NCBI RefSeq assembly: GCF_000367945.1
Contig: NZ_KB849179.1
Span: 2,834,057 to 2,898,056 of the forward strand
Length of the DNA: 64,000 nucleotides
DNA from: Acinetobacter proteolyticus
GTDB lineage: Bacteria; Pseudomonadota; Gammaproteobacteria; Pseudomonadales; Moraxellaceae
Direction of reading: 5' to 3'
The notes under the pieces were generated by a model, which was given only the letters and a program-made list of their open reading frames with translations, was not told the origin of the DNA and did not search any database. A program made the translations under genes and the position numbers. The stretch's first letter is position 1, and each line of letters starts with the position of its first letter. Below are positions 37,127 through 45,745 of this stretch, piece after piece.

Positions 37127-37753
37127 TTAGGCCGATTGCTGAATCGCACTCAATAATAAGGCTGCACAACTAAACATCACCGCAAAACCACGATTTAGGT
37201 ATTTTTGCTGTGTCGGCGAGCGAAGCAGCCTCAATACTTTCGATGCCAGTCCGGTATAGCCCGCCATGACAATCAGATCAATCGTCACCATCGTCATCGC
37301 CATGATGAAGTATTGCAGCCATTGCGGTCGATTCAAGTCCAAAAACTGTGGCAAAACAGCCAATAAAAACACGATTGCTTTGGGGTTGCTCATATTCACC
37401 ACAAAGCCTTTAAACACCAAAGCCAAGGCAGATTTATCATTCTGCTCCTGTTGAAGCTCAATGTGCTGAATCGGTGCTTTCCACTGTGTATAAGCCAAGT
37501 ACAGTAAATAGATCACCCCAAACCATTTTACCACCTGAAAAGCCCAAGGGGTGGTCGCAAACAGGACGCCAACACCCGCTGCAACAATCATGATTTGAAT
37601 GATCAACGCGACTTGCAAACCAATCGCATTCCAATAACCATGTCGAAAACCATAGTTCAGCCCACTCGACATTGAGGCAATTGCGCCAGCTCCTGGTGAG
37701 ACACTAATCACCCAGCACGCCAACATAAAAGCAAACCAAACCTGCACAGCCAT
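37127..37753 (-). CDS. LysE/RhtB-family amino-acid exporter
   Basis: This 208-residue inner-membrane protein has six predicted helices and belongs to the LysE translocator superfamily. The N-terminal motif SPGAGAIASMSSGLNYGFRHG and FVVNMSNPKAIVFLLAVLPQF (residues ~115-140) are the usual landmarks of the RhtB branch, which exports homoserine, threonine and related amino acids. The exact substrate is not predictable. It is a single gene, convergent with znuB, with its promoter region between it and the peroxidase gene. Confidence 0.88.
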   Translation of the reverse strand: MAVQVWFAFMLACWVISVSPGAGAIASMSSGLNYGFRHGYWNAIGLQVALIIQIMIVAAGVGVLFATTPWAFQVVKWFGVIYLLYLAYTQWKAPIQHIELQQEQNDKSALALVFKGFVVNMSNPKAIVFLLAVLPQFLDLNRPQWLQYFIMAMTMVTIDLIVMAGYTGLASKVLRLLRSPTQQKYLNRGFAVMFSCAALLLSAIQQSA

Positions 37754-37911
37754 AGCAACAACGTCGAACCATAAAAGGTGAATTATACCGTTTTATCAAT
37801 GCCTCGCGATGATATTTTAGGCAAGAAAATTTAACAAATAAGCTACTCAGCCCTCATAACATCAGGCACAATTATTCTTTTTGCCCCTTAAAAATAACTA
37901 AGGAGATTTTA

Positions 37912-38832
37912 ATGACTGCGCAATCTGTCATTCTTCCATTACCTTCCGACCATGCTCGCTTTATTGTTTTACGTTTAAAAGATTTAAGCATTGCTGAATT
38001 AAAACAACAGATTGAATCACTACTTTCGACGCGTGACCGCTTGATCACGCAACACCCGAATGACCAAATCAAAACAGCGATCGCATTTGGTCCTGAACTG
38101 TGGGCACAACTTTATACCCAAACCCCTGAGGGCTTTAAGCAACTCGACCCACAACAGGGTGCGTTTCAGATGCCCGTGGTACCCGCTGATGTATTTATTC
38201 ATATTGCCAGTGCCCGCGCTGATATCTGCTTTGCCATGAGCCAAGCCTTCTTTAGTGGTATCCAGAATAAAGTAGAGGTCTTGGACGAACGCGCATGTTT
38301 CCGTTTCTTTGACGGCCGTGATATGACTGGCTTCATTGATGGCACTGAAAACCCACAGTTCCCTGACGACCGTGCTGAAACCGCTCTACTCCCCGAAGAG
38401 GCAGAGGCGTTTGCTGATGGCAGCTTTATCTTTGCCCAACGCTATATCCATGATCTAGCAAAATGGCAGCAACTCAAAGTTGATGCGCAAGAGCATGTGT
38501 TTGGTCGGACCAAACTGGAATCGATTGAACTGGATGATGACATCAAACCAAAGAACTCGCATGTTGCCCGTACCGTCGTGGAAGATGATGAAGGTGAGGA
38601 AATGGAAATCTTGCGCCACAGCTTGCCTTATGGCGATGGTAAAGGCGAGCAAGGCTTATTCTTTGTTGCCTACACCAACAATTTAAGCATTATCGATGAA
38701 ATGCTGAAACGCATGTTTGGCACCACAGGTGATGGTATTCATGACCGTTTATTGCACTTTACCACTGCAATTGATGGTGCTTATTATTTTGCACCAAGTG
38801 ATGAATTATTAGAACAGATTTTAGAAGACTGA
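37912..38832 (+). CDS. DyP-type haem peroxidase (YfeX-like)
   Basis: This 306-residue DyP-type peroxidase binds haem b and oxidises organic substrates with hydrogen peroxide. It has the family motif GFIDGTENP (GXXDG, with the distal catalytic Asp; residues ~143-151) and the proximal His in NSHVARTVV (~221). The length without signal peptide fits the cytoplasmic YfeX type, for which porphyrin-related peroxidase activity was reported. AAGGAG is well placed before the ATG. It is a single gene ahead of a hairpin and argS. Confidence 0.92.
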   Translation: MTAQSVILPLPSDHARFIVLRLKDLSIAELKQQIESLLSTRDRLITQHPNDQIKTAIAFGPELWAQLYTQTPEGFKQLDPQQGAFQMPVVPADVFIHIASARADICFAMSQAFFSGIQNKVEVLDERACFRFFDGRDMTGFIDGTENPQFPDDRAETALLPEEAEAFADGSFIFAQRYIHDLAKWQQLKVDAQEHVFGRTKLESIELDDDIKPKNSHVARTVVEDDEGEEMEILRHSLPYGDGKGEQGLFFVAYTNNLSIIDEMLKRMFGTTGDGIHDRLLHFTTAIDGAYYFAPSDELLEQILED

Positions 38833-38838
38833 AACAAC

Positions 38839-38871
38839 AAGATGCTATATCTATCAAAGGTATAGCATCTT
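38839..38871 (+). terminator. Hairpin after the peroxidase gene
   Basis: AAGATGCTATA (38839-38849) pairs with TATAGCATCTT (38861-38871), seven bases after the stop codon. The T-tract is poor, so termination may be partial. Confidence 0.55.
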
Positions 38872-39004
38872 CAATACACAACTCCAAAGCGTGAACTTAA
38901 AAAGTTTTATAGGAATATGTTAATTCCAGATCAATCCCACTCCCCCTAAGCCGATAAAGTTTGCTATATTGTTCGTTTTTCCGCGACATTTATTTTCGGT
39001 AACT

Positions 39005-40795
39005 ATGAATACGGCAATACAAGCAGCTCTCGATCATGCGGTACAAACCCTGCAACAGCAAGATGTACTTCCTTCCGATTGGACCAACACGAGCCATTTA
39101 ACCCGTACCAAAGACCGAAGTCACGGAGACTTTGCTTCAAATATTGCCATGATCGGCTCAAAAGCGGCTGGCATGAAACCACGCGATCTTGCTGAAAAAA
39201 TCTTGGCAGCCCTCCCAGAAGTGGCTGACATTACCAAAGCAGAAATTGCAGGTCCAGGTTTTATTAACTTCTTTTTAAATGCAGACCAACGCTTTGCAGT
39301 GCTTGATCAAATCCAAGCACAAAAAAATGACTATGGTCGTAGCCAAGCCAATGCAGCTAAGAAAATCCAAGTCGAGTTTGTCTCTGCCAACCCAACCTCA
39401 AGTCTGCATGTCGGACATGGGCGTGGCGCAGCGTATGGCATGACGGTTGCGAATCTATTAGAAGCAACAGGTGCAACAGTTGATCGCGAATACTATGTCA
39501 ATGACGCAGGCCGTCAAATGGACATTTTGGCGACTTCAACCTACTTACGTTATTTAGAATTGACGGGACAAACTTTAGTTTTCCCTAAAAATGCGTACCA
39601 AGGCGACTACGTTAAAGAAATCGCACAAGAAATTATTGATAAAGATGGCAATGCACATGTTCGTGCTGTTGCTGACATTTATAAAGATGTACCAGAAGAT
39701 GTTCAATATGCTGAAGAACTCGATGCAGAAGGTAACAAAGTTGTCCTTTCTGGCGACAAAGAAAAGCACATTGATGGTTTGATCGCAAACTCACAACAAC
39801 ACTTGGGTGCTGACTACCGTGTTTTCCATCAAGCAGCGTTACATGCCATCTTGGATGATATCAAAGATGACTTGGCTGACTTTGGCGTGACCTTTGACAA
39901 ATGGTTTAGTGAAGACTCCTTGACCGACAAAATTGACGAAGCACTTGAGACTCTGGACCAACGTGGCTACCTCTATGAAAAGGACGGTAACATCTGGTTT
40001 AAATCAACTGAATTTGGTGACGAAAAAGACCGTGTGGTGAAACGTCGTAATGGTCAAACCACTTACTTTGCTTCTGACATTGCTTATCACTTGAATAAAC
40101 TACAACGCGGCTATACCGACCTGATTGATATTTGGGGTTCAGACCACCACGGTTATATTTCACGTGTCAAAGCAGCGATTGATGCTATGGGTTACGACTC
40201 GAAGAAACTGACCGTGCTTTTGGTTCAGTTCGTGAGCTTGTGGCGTGGTGGCGAGATGGTACAAATGTCATCTCGTTCAGGTCAATTCGTGACTTTACGT
40301 GATCTACGTAAAGAAGTAGGTAATGATGCTGCACGTTTCTACTATGTCATGCGTAAGTCTGAACAGCACATCGACTTTGACCTTGATCTTGCCGTTTCAC
40401 AAAGCAAAGACAATGCGGTGTACTACATTCAATATGCCCATGCACGTATTTGCCGTATGTTAGAAAAAGCAGCTTCTACGGGGATCAATTTTGATGCAGT
40501 TGCGGCGCGTAAACAAGCTAATCGTTTAGAACTTGATGCTGAAACCGAGATCTTATCTAAGCTTGCTGCTTATCCAGATATTTTAGTCCGTGCAGCCAAT
40601 GCCTATGAACCACACCAAATTGGTAACTATCTGAAAGAGTTGGCTGCCCTATTCCACGCTTGGTACAACGAACATAAAGTATTGGGTGATGATGTAGCAC
40701 TGACACAAGCACGTTTATTACTTTCAATCAACGTACAGCAAGTTTTGCGTAATGGTTTAGAATTACTCGGTGTATCCGCTCCTGAGACCATGTAA
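39005..40795 (+). CDS. argS: Arginyl-tRNA synthetase
   Basis: This class I synthetase charges tRNA-Arg. The 596-residue form starts MNTAIQAALDHAV at ATG 39005; an upstream TTG in frame adds twelve residues that do not look native. The additional N-terminal Add-1 domain (~1-115), catalytic HIGH-type motif HVGHG (135-139), the MSSRSG loop in the KMSKS position and the DALR anticodon-binding domain at the C-terminus (YYIQYAHARICRML onward) are all present. The gene ends just before a pair of structured repeats and a strong terminator. Confidence 0.97.
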   Translation: MNTAIQAALDHAVQTLQQQDVLPSDWTNTSHLTRTKDRSHGDFASNIAMIGSKAAGMKPRDLAEKILAALPEVADITKAEIAGPGFINFFLNADQRFAVLDQIQAQKNDYGRSQANAAKKIQVEFVSANPTSSLHVGHGRGAAYGMTVANLLEATGATVDREYYVNDAGRQMDILATSTYLRYLELTGQTLVFPKNAYQGDYVKEIAQEIIDKDGNAHVRAVADIYKDVPEDVQYAEELDAEGNKVVLSGDKEKHIDGLIANSQQHLGADYRVFHQAALHAILDDIKDDLADFGVTFDKWFSEDSLTDKIDEALETLDQRGYLYEKDGNIWFKSTEFGDEKDRVVKRRNGQTTYFASDIAYHLNKLQRGYTDLIDIWGSDHHGYISRVKAAIDAMGYDSKKLTVLLVQFVSLWRGGEMVQMSSRSGQFVTLRDLRKEVGNDAARFYYVMRKSEQHIDFDLDLAVSQSKDNAVYYIQYAHARICRMLEKAASTGINFDAVAARKQANRLELDAETEILSKLAAYPDILVRAANAYEPHQIGNYLKELAALFHAWYNEHKVLGDDVALTQARLLLSINVQQVLRNGLELLGVSAPETM

Positions 40796-40800
40796 AAAAA

Positions 40801-40916
40801 GTGAAGCGAAAGCTTCACACATGGCTGCAAGACCGAAAGCTATGCTTGAGGTGGGCTATAAAACAGCAAAGTAACGCTTTGCACATCGTCGCAAGACCGA
40901 AGGCTATGCCTGAGGT
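40801..40916 (+). repeat. Tandem pair of ~52-nt structured repeats with compensatory changes
   Basis: Unit 1 is 40801-40852 and unit 2 is 40866-40916. Each starts with a hairpin (7-bp stem with a GAAA loop in unit 1; 6-bp stem in unit 2 with different stem bases). A conserved linker GCAAGACC follows, then a small hairpin around TAT: AAGC/GCTT in unit 1 and AGGC/GCCT in unit 2. Both sides of the stems change together, and CC/GG pairs flank tandem G-A mismatches. They lie between the argS stop codon and its terminator, so they are transcribed as a 3' UTR. Confidence 0.7.
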
Positions 40917-40985
40917 AAAACGGCAACCAGTAAATCAGAGCTTAAACACATGTAAACTTAAGCCATCATTGTTAAACAATATGGT

Positions 40986-41023
40986 AAACAAAGCATTATT
41001 TTTAAACATAATGCTTTGTTTTT
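40986..41023 (+). terminator. Strong intrinsic terminator downstream of argS
   Basis: A perfect 14-bp stem (40986-40999 with 41008-41021) and an eight-base loop are followed by T residues. It ends the argS transcript including the repeat pair. Confidence 0.85.
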
Positions 41024-41073
41024 AAGCAGATTCAAGTTACAAATAACCTAATAGGATCAAGAGGAATTTTCCG

Positions 41074-41685
41074 GTGTTTGGAAAAACGCAACGTGGTGTA
41101 TCTGAACGACCAAACAAGCCTAAAAAACCGCTTATTCCAAAGTGGTTAGGAATGCTTGTCGCAATTCTCGCGATCCTATGTGCTGCCGTGATGCTCATGC
41201 TTTGGCAACCTTGGCAGCCTGTGCCTGCGAAAAATCAGGTCACCTCTGAACATTATGAAGAAGAAAACACCAATAAAGACTATCGTTTTTATGACTTACT
41301 TCCTCAGCAACAAGTGACCCCTATTCCGGAGCAAGCCGTGCCTGAGGCCAAACCTCAAGGCAATGTGGTCATTATTGAGTCACCAAAACCTGAGACCACC
41401 ACAACAGAAGATCCAAGTGACATCACCCCAAGTGAACAAGCTGCCGCACCTGCACATGCAACTTATATTCTACAAGTACGCAGCTACCCTGACCCAGACA
41501 GTGCCGACGCACGTCGTGCAGAAATCATCCTGAATGGTTTATCTGCAGATGTGGTGAAAAGTGTTGAAAATGGTCAAACGTGGTATCGTGTATTCTCTGG
41601 CCCTTATGACAGCCAAGAGTCAGCATTGGCAGCACAACAAACCCTGCAACACAGTGGTATTGATTCAATTGTGATTAAGCGCTAA
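41074..41685 (+). CDS. SPOR-domain membrane protein (FtsN/DedD-like)
   Basis: This 203-residue bitopic inner-membrane protein has a basic cytoplasmic N-terminus (residues 1-22), one membrane helix (WLGMLVAILAILCAAVMLML), a Pro/Glu-rich periplasmic linker and a C-terminal SPOR domain (~128-203, starting TYILQVRSYPD), which binds denuded peptidoglycan at the septum. The start is GTG with AGAGGAA seven bases upstream. The position immediately after argS is the usual place of ftsN-like genes in several gamma-proteobacteria, so a divisome role is likely. The sequence alone does not distinguish FtsN from other SPOR proteins. Confidence 0.88.
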   Translation: MFGKTQRGVSERPNKPKKPLIPKWLGMLVAILAILCAAVMLMLWQPWQPVPAKNQVTSEHYEEENTNKDYRFYDLLPQQQVTPIPEQAVPEAKPQGNVVIIESPKPETTTTEDPSDITPSEQAAAPAHATYILQVRSYPDPDSADARRAEIILNGLSADVVKSVENGQTWYRVFSGPYDSQESALAAQQTLQHSGIDSIVIKR

Positions 41686-41698
41686 ATCAATTCAGCAT

Positions 41699-41727
41699 AA
41701 AAAAGGGAACTGATTGTTCCCTTTTTT
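41699..41727. terminator. Bidirectional intrinsic terminator
   Basis: The stem AAGGGAAC/GTTCCCTT around TGATT has A and T tracts on its two sides. It separates the SPOR gene from the convergent GST gene. Confidence 0.9.
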
Positions 41728-41739
41728 ATGCTCAAAAAT

Positions 41740-42393
41740 TTATGCGCATTGAGAATGCAAAGTTCTTTGCTCGGCACGTTGGAAGGCTGGGCGTTGCTGA
41801 ATCCGTTGGACAAAGGCTTGAATGTTTGGATATTTACCATGTAAACGATTTTGGATGGCAATAAGTGGAAAAGCCATTTGAATATCGGCAAATGAAAAAT
41901 CACCTGCAAAATAATCATGTTTTGCCAGATAATCTTCAAGATACAAAATATGTTCTTTCACCCGTGGACGTACAAAACCCGCTTTGACACCATCACTAAT
42001 TTTTTCAGCAATGGGGCGAATGACCCATGGAACGTGTTTGCTGACATTATTCATCACCAAGGTCATGACCAATAAAGGCATCAATGAGCCCTCGGCATAA
42101 TGCATCCAATACGAATATTGACGCTGCTCAGCAGGTTGTTGCGGTTTAAACTGGTGTTGAAGATCATACTGTTGTTGCAAGTAATCAAGGATGACAGCAG
42201 ATTCAACAATGACATCTTCACCATCCACCAAAATCGGCGCTTTACCGAGCGGGTGAATCTGTTTGAGGCTGTCTGGTGCTGAGAAATTGGCTAACCTTTG
42301 ATAATACTCAACTTGGCAATCCACACCAAGTTCTTCTAATGCCCACAAGATACGGAAAGAACGTGAACATTGTAGGTAATGTAAGGTAATCAT
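41740..42393 (-). CDS. Glutathione S-transferase family protein
   Basis: This 217-residue cytosolic GST has a thioredoxin-fold N-domain (residues 1-78) with LQCSRSFRILWALEELG and the glutathione-binding VESAVILDYLQQQY, and a helical C-domain with DYFAGDFSFADIQMAFPL. A catalytic Ser near residue 10 fits the bacterial beta/theta-like group. Compared with the GST-like protein at 16056-16673, this one keeps the complete glutathione site and looks like a regular enzyme. It is a single gene; its function in detoxification is inferred from the family. Confidence 0.9.
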   Translation of the reverse strand: MITLHYLQCSRSFRILWALEELGVDCQVEYYQRLANFSAPDSLKQIHPLGKAPILVDGEDVIVESAVILDYLQQQYDLQHQFKPQQPAEQRQYSYWMHYAEGSLMPLLVMTLVMNNVSKHVPWVIRPIAEKISDGVKAGFVRPRVKEHILYLEDYLAKHDYFAGDFSFADIQMAFPLIAIQNRLHGKYPNIQAFVQRIQQRPAFQRAEQRTLHSQCA

Positions 42394-42490
42394 TTTTGTG
42401 CCTGCTTTTTAGCTGCGTAACTATGGTTTTAGTCCCTCTCATAGTTACGCTTAGAATTATGTTTTGCCCAAGCACAATAGCACTTTAGTC

Positions 42491-42889
42491 TTAAAGAATC
42501 ATGGTCTGAATGTCTAAACTACGTAACAAAGTTTTAGTAACAGGGGTTTTGCTACAGACATTAAGAAGCTTTTCTTTTAAATCTTGTGAAACAGGTTGTT
42601 TAAATATTACACGGCGCTCGATCCGTTCCTGCTGTTCACGATTGGTATGAAAATCTACTTCAACTGTAAATTCACCTAAATCCATTTCCTTATGCTGTGC
42701 GTACATACGTAAGGTAATCATAGTACAGGATGCCAAACTCGCAGTGAGGAAATCATAAGGTGCAGGACCCGTATCGTGTCCACCAAACTGCTCTGGCTTA
42801 TCGGTGAGGAATTGATGTGTACCGCTCTTCACCTCACCCTTCCAAGGTTCTGGCAAAGTCTGGACAGTTGCGCTGGCTATAATACTCAT
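42491..42889 (-). CDS. OsmC/Ohr-family protein
   Basis: This 132-residue OsmC-family protein is usually a thiol peroxidase acting on organic hydroperoxides. ASLASCTMITLRMYA (residues ~50-64) holds the first Cys, and a second Cys lies in NVCSKTPVTKTL near residue 112, the spacing of the family's redox pair. The start overlaps the pirin stop codon as ATGA, so translation is coupled and the two genes are cotranscribed. A stress-protection role is likely; the actual hydroperoxide is not known. Confidence 0.88.
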   Translation of the reverse strand: MSIIASATVQTLPEPWKGEVKSGTHQFLTDKPEQFGGHDTGPAPYDFLTASLASCTMITLRMYAQHKEMDLGEFTVEVDFHTNREQQERIERRVIFKQPVSQDLKEKLLNVCSKTPVTKTLLRSLDIQTMIL

Positions 42890-43833
42890 TTTGATGCCCT
42901 CATTTGATCAGGTAACACGGGTGCTTCTAAACGTTTGCCTTGGTAATCTGGAATTTCCCCAAAACGAGCATCGTGATTAATCCAGTCTTCACGCGCTTGC
43001 TTTAGCTCTTCCATGGTGCGCCCTACAAAATTCCACCACAGTAAAATCGGCGATTCAAACGGTTCGCCCCCAATCAATAACAGACGATGACCTTGGGTTA
43101 ACTCAACTTCAATTTCAGTTAAACCAGTTTCTAAAACAACCATATTATCGGCAGTCAATTCATGCCCATTAACGCGAGCGGTACCTTCAAGTGCCATGAA
43201 AGCATATTCAAACTTTGGATTGAGTGGAATACGGGTTTTGGTATCAGCTTGTGCCGTGAGATCTACCCCTACCAAAGGCGTATGCACTTGCACAGGTGAA
43301 GTTGTGTCAAGGAAATCTCCAACCAGCACCGTAAATTCAACTTGATCCTTATTCACGATTGGTAATTCTGGATAGTGCTCAAACTTAGGCGACATATTCA
43401 GTTTGTCATCTGGTAAAGCAATCCAAAGCTGTGCAGCATGCATTTTGGTTTCGGTATCGGGTGCAACTTCGGTATGTGAAATCCCGTGACCTGCGGTCAT
43501 CAAATTGACCTGCTTCGGACGGATTAATTGTTTTGAACCCAAACTATCGGTATGCATCATGGTGCCTTCAATCATCCAGGTAAATGTCTGCAAACCAATA
43601 TGCGGATGCGGTCCTACATCCAGACCATCGCCCGCTGGAAAACTCACAGGCCCAGCATGATCGAGAAAACACCATGCCCCAACCAAGCGTTTTTGTCGAC
43701 TTGGCAAGGCACGTTTAATCACAGTTCCCTTGCCAATTTCAGCAGAACGAATGGTAAATTCTTGAATAAATTGATTGATATACGTTTCGCAGTCTTTTGA
43801 ATCAGAAATATCGTATTCGTTATTATTGCTCAT
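42886..43833 (-). CDS. Pirin family protein
   Basis: This 315-residue bicupin has the N-terminal pirin motifs LDHAGPVSFPAGDGLDVGPHPHIGLQT and GHGISHTEVAP (landmarks at ~58-85 and ~117-127) with the metal-binding His residues and a Glu, and a C-terminal cupin ending in GEPFESPILLWWNFVGRT. Pirins bind iron and several oxidise flavonoids or act as regulators in bacteria; which applies here is open. The gene is followed by a coupled OsmC gene, suggesting a link to oxidative or electrophile stress. Confidence 0.92.
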   Translation of the reverse strand: MSNNNEYDISDSKDCETYINQFIQEFTIRSAEIGKGTVIKRALPSRQKRLVGAWCFLDHAGPVSFPAGDGLDVGPHPHIGLQTFTWMIEGTMMHTDSLGSKQLIRPKQVNLMTAGHGISHTEVAPDTETKMHAAQLWIALPDDKLNMSPKFEHYPELPIVNKDQVEFTVLVGDFLDTTSPVQVHTPLVGVDLTAQADTKTRIPLNPKFEYAFMALEGTARVNGHELTADNMVVLETGLTEIEVELTQGHRLLLIGGEPFESPILLWWNFVGRTMEELKQAREDWINHDARFGEIPDYQGKRLEAPVLPDQMRASK

Positions 43834-44006
43834 GATATTGCTCTCTTTTACCTATGCTATTGCAATGAGTTGATAGTTTGATCTTAACAATACAATCATT
43901 CAGCAATATAGTCTTTTAGTAATACACAGAGTGTTATTCATGAGACAATCTTGATACAACACAACTTAGAAGCATTATCCTCCGATAAAATATGATGCTA
44001 TCAAGC

Positions 44007-44294
44007 CTAGGGCTGAGCTTGCATATCCACAATCAAGCCTGTTAAACGCCGTACCACAGGCAATAGCATCAAGACCAATGGATAAGCAATCAACCAAGAA
44101 AACATCCATGTTTCCAACCAGATCATGGTAAATCCTGAAATAAAGCCTGTTCTCATCCATAGATTAACCAGTGATAAAGTCCCACTCATAAAAAAAGATA
44201 AAATTAAGGGCAATATCCACGCCGCATATTTTGCAGGTAGTTTTTTCACCGACCACTTTTTAGCTGCCAACTCCATTTCGTTGAAGTTTTTCAC
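44007..44294 (-). CDS. DUF2798 small membrane protein
   Basis: This 95-residue protein has two predicted membrane helices (WILPLILSFFMSGTLSLVNL and MFSWLIAYPLVLMLLPVVRR), the layout of DUF2798. Its GTG start overlaps the preceding stop codon by one base (TAGTG), so it is translationally coupled to the DUF3861 gene. Its function is unknown. It is the last gene of the PadR-led operon. Confidence 0.8.
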   Translation of the reverse strand: MKNFNEMELAAKKWSVKKLPAKYAAWILPLILSFFMSGTLSLVNLWMRTGFISGFTMIWLETWMFSWLIAYPLVLMLLPVVRRLTGLIVDMQAQP

Positions 44295-44590
44295 TATTTC
44301 TTTACCTGTTGTTTTAAATTTTTCATAAATTGACCAAATTGCGGAAGAAACTCCTCAAATAAAGGATGATCTTTATTTTCCAACATCACTTCACTAAACA
44401 GCTTTAAACCTACTGCAAAGGACTTGGTGGTTTGATCGTCAAAAAAATCGGCCTTCTTCAACCGTTCAACAATCTCGAAAATATCGTCATGGTTGCCCGT
44501 ATAAAACTCTAAACGCTCGGTATAGGTTGAAACCTGCCCTTTCGCATCCTTTAAATGCTGTACCGTGACATGATATTGATGTTGTTTCAT
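44294..44590 (-). CDS. DUF3861 protein
   Basis: This 98-residue soluble protein matches DUF3861 in length and in its opening (HQYHVTVQHLKDAKGQ, then NHDDIFEIVERLKKADFF). The rest is helical and ends in a basic tail. It starts 20 bases after the Fur-like gene and ends overlapping the DUF2798 gene. The family has no assigned role; the operon suggests that it is controlled by the PadR-type regulator. Confidence 0.8.
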   Translation of the reverse strand: MKQHQYHVTVQHLKDAKGQVSTYTERLEFYTGNHDDIFEIVERLKKADFFDDQTTKSFAVGLKLFSEVMLENKDHPLFEEFLPQFGQFMKNLKQQVKK

Positions 44591-44610
44591 GATTCTGCTC
44601 CAAGAGGCTT

Positions 44611-45000
44611 TTAAGCACTCTCTTTAATTTCAACCTGCATCAGGTCGACTTGAAATTGATGAAATACTGCAGCCAACGACTGTAAAAATGCGGTCTGTTT
44701 AGCCTTGGTTAAATCGGCGCAACGAATATGCAGCATTTGATTGTTAGGGATTGACGGCAAATTAAACTTGGTCTCTGCCCGATGAAACTGGTAACTGGCA
44801 ATTAAGCCAACCTGCACCAGATCACTGACCACTCGATACACCGTGGCCAAACTCAGCTGTTGTTTCTGTTGATTCAGCCGTTGATAAATCTGCTTTACCG
44901 TAAGATCATCTGTCTGTTGTTCCAACACAGACAGCACCGCCATACGCGGATGCGTCACCCTTAGACCCGCCTGCTTGATTTTCTGTTGTAGCTCTAACAT
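44611..45000 (-). CDS. Fur-family-like regulator lacking the Cys metal pairs
   Basis: This 129-residue protein shows the Fur winged-helix domain (LRVTHPRMAVLSVLEQQ, LSLATVYRVVSDLVQVGLI, residues ~12-70). The C-terminal region keeps the general strand order (ETKFNLP, MLHIRCADLTKAKQ), but there is only one Cys, and the usual Cys-X2-Cys pairs and most His ligands are missing. It may therefore sense iron or haem with a reduced site, or work without metal. It starts 14 bases after the PadR gene and is probably cotranscribed with it. Confidence 0.8.
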   Translation of the reverse strand: MLELQQKIKQAGLRVTHPRMAVLSVLEQQTDDLTVKQIYQRLNQQKQQLSLATVYRVVSDLVQVGLIASYQFHRAETKFNLPSIPNNQMLHIRCADLTKAKQTAFLQSLAAVFHQFQVDLMQVEIKESA

Positions 45001-45014
45001 GTTTCGCTCCCAAC

Positions 45015-45548
45015 TTATAAACGTCCGATGGCGATGGCGGCCTGATCAATTTGTTCCGCAATTTGATGGATCTGCTCTTGTTGCAAATCTGCAATATTCA
45101 GCTTTAAACGCAATGCGGTTTTCAGATTTTCCATCGCGCGATGGATATCAATCAGCTGATCATTATTATGAATTTCACGTCTTAGTCGCAGCTTTTGTAG
45201 AAGCGCCAACAGCATATCTTGCTGCTCTTTTAAATAGCTGTCGCCATAGTCGGTAATCTGGTATTGCTTACGTTCGGCATCCAGCACGCGGATCAAATTC
45301 ATTTCTTCCAACGCAGTGAGTGTTGGATAAATCGTTCCTGCACTTGGGGTATAGCCATCCCCTACCAGATCACTAATTTCTTTAATAATTTCATAGCCAT
45401 GTTTGGGGCTTTTCTGAATCAAATGCAGCACCAACAGTTTCATGCGACCTGATTCAAATAAGCGACCACGACGGCCTGAACGGTGATGTTCTCGATGTAA
45501 TAAAGCCGCCTCGGCTTCATCATGGGGATGCTCGGATTGATGTTTCAT
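45015..45548 (-). CDS. PadR-family regulator, YqjI-like
   Basis: This 177-residue regulator has a His-containing N-terminal tail (HQSEHPHDEAEAALLHREHH), a winged helix (GRMKLLVLHLIQKSPKHGYEI, then PSAGTIYPTLTALEEMNLI) and a C-terminal helical dimerisation region ending IDQAAIAIGRL. The order and spacing match E. coli YqjI, an iron/nickel-responsive repressor with a His-rich tail; the tail here is shorter and less Cys-rich. The upstream DNA holds a 16-bp palindrome at 45586-45601. It heads an operon with the Fur-like, DUF3861 and DUF2798 genes. Confidence 0.85.
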   Translation of the reverse strand: MKHQSEHPHDEAEAALLHREHHRSGRRGRLFESGRMKLLVLHLIQKSPKHGYEIIKEISDLVGDGYTPSAGTIYPTLTALEEMNLIRVLDAERKQYQITDYGDSYLKEQQDMLLALLQKLRLRREIHNNDQLIDIHRAMENLKTALRLKLNIADLQQEQIHQIAEQIDQAAIAIGRL

Positions 45549-45585
45549 CTGTTATTTTTCTCTATATTTGCTTAATTTACGCTTA

Positions 45586-45635
45586 TTAAGATATATCTTA
45601 ATATATCTTTTATCAAGTTAAGTTATATCTTAAAA
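45586..45635. promoter_or_regulatory. PadR-type operator upstream of its own gene
   Basis: TTAAGATATATCTTAA at 45586-45601 is a perfect palindrome; the half-site ATATCTT recurs at 45602-45609 and 45625-45632. The cluster lies 38-85 bases ahead of the PadR start codon, consistent with autorepression. Confidence 0.7.
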
Positions 45636-45699
45636 TTTTAGTGTTCTGATATTGAAAGAATTATTTTTCCAAGGAAGGACTTTAAAAAAGTTAAGTAAT

Positions 45700-45728
45700 A
45701 AAAAAGAGCACCTAGGCGCTCTTTTTTT
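45700..45728. terminator. Intrinsic terminator downstream of the porin gene
   Basis: AAAAAGAGC and GCTCTTTTTTT flank the loop ACCTAGGC. A and T tracts on both sides allow it to work in either direction; it lies 18 bases after the porin stop codon on the minus strand. Confidence 0.8.
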
Positions 45729-45745
45729 AACAACATTGATCTCAA

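Noticed and set aside
40801..40916. CRISPR-like array
   Set aside because: Only two units with short, non-unique spacing and no cas genes; the units contain their own hairpins and differ by compensatory changes.
40801..41025. 74-codon frame crossing the repeats after argS
   Set aside because: The frame runs through two structured repeats and the argS terminator stem, so the hairpins explain the sequence better than a coding role.
41740..42393. Second NdmE-like GST partner
   Set aside because: It has a complete glutathione-binding N-domain and no linked Rieske genes, so it is treated as an ordinary GST.
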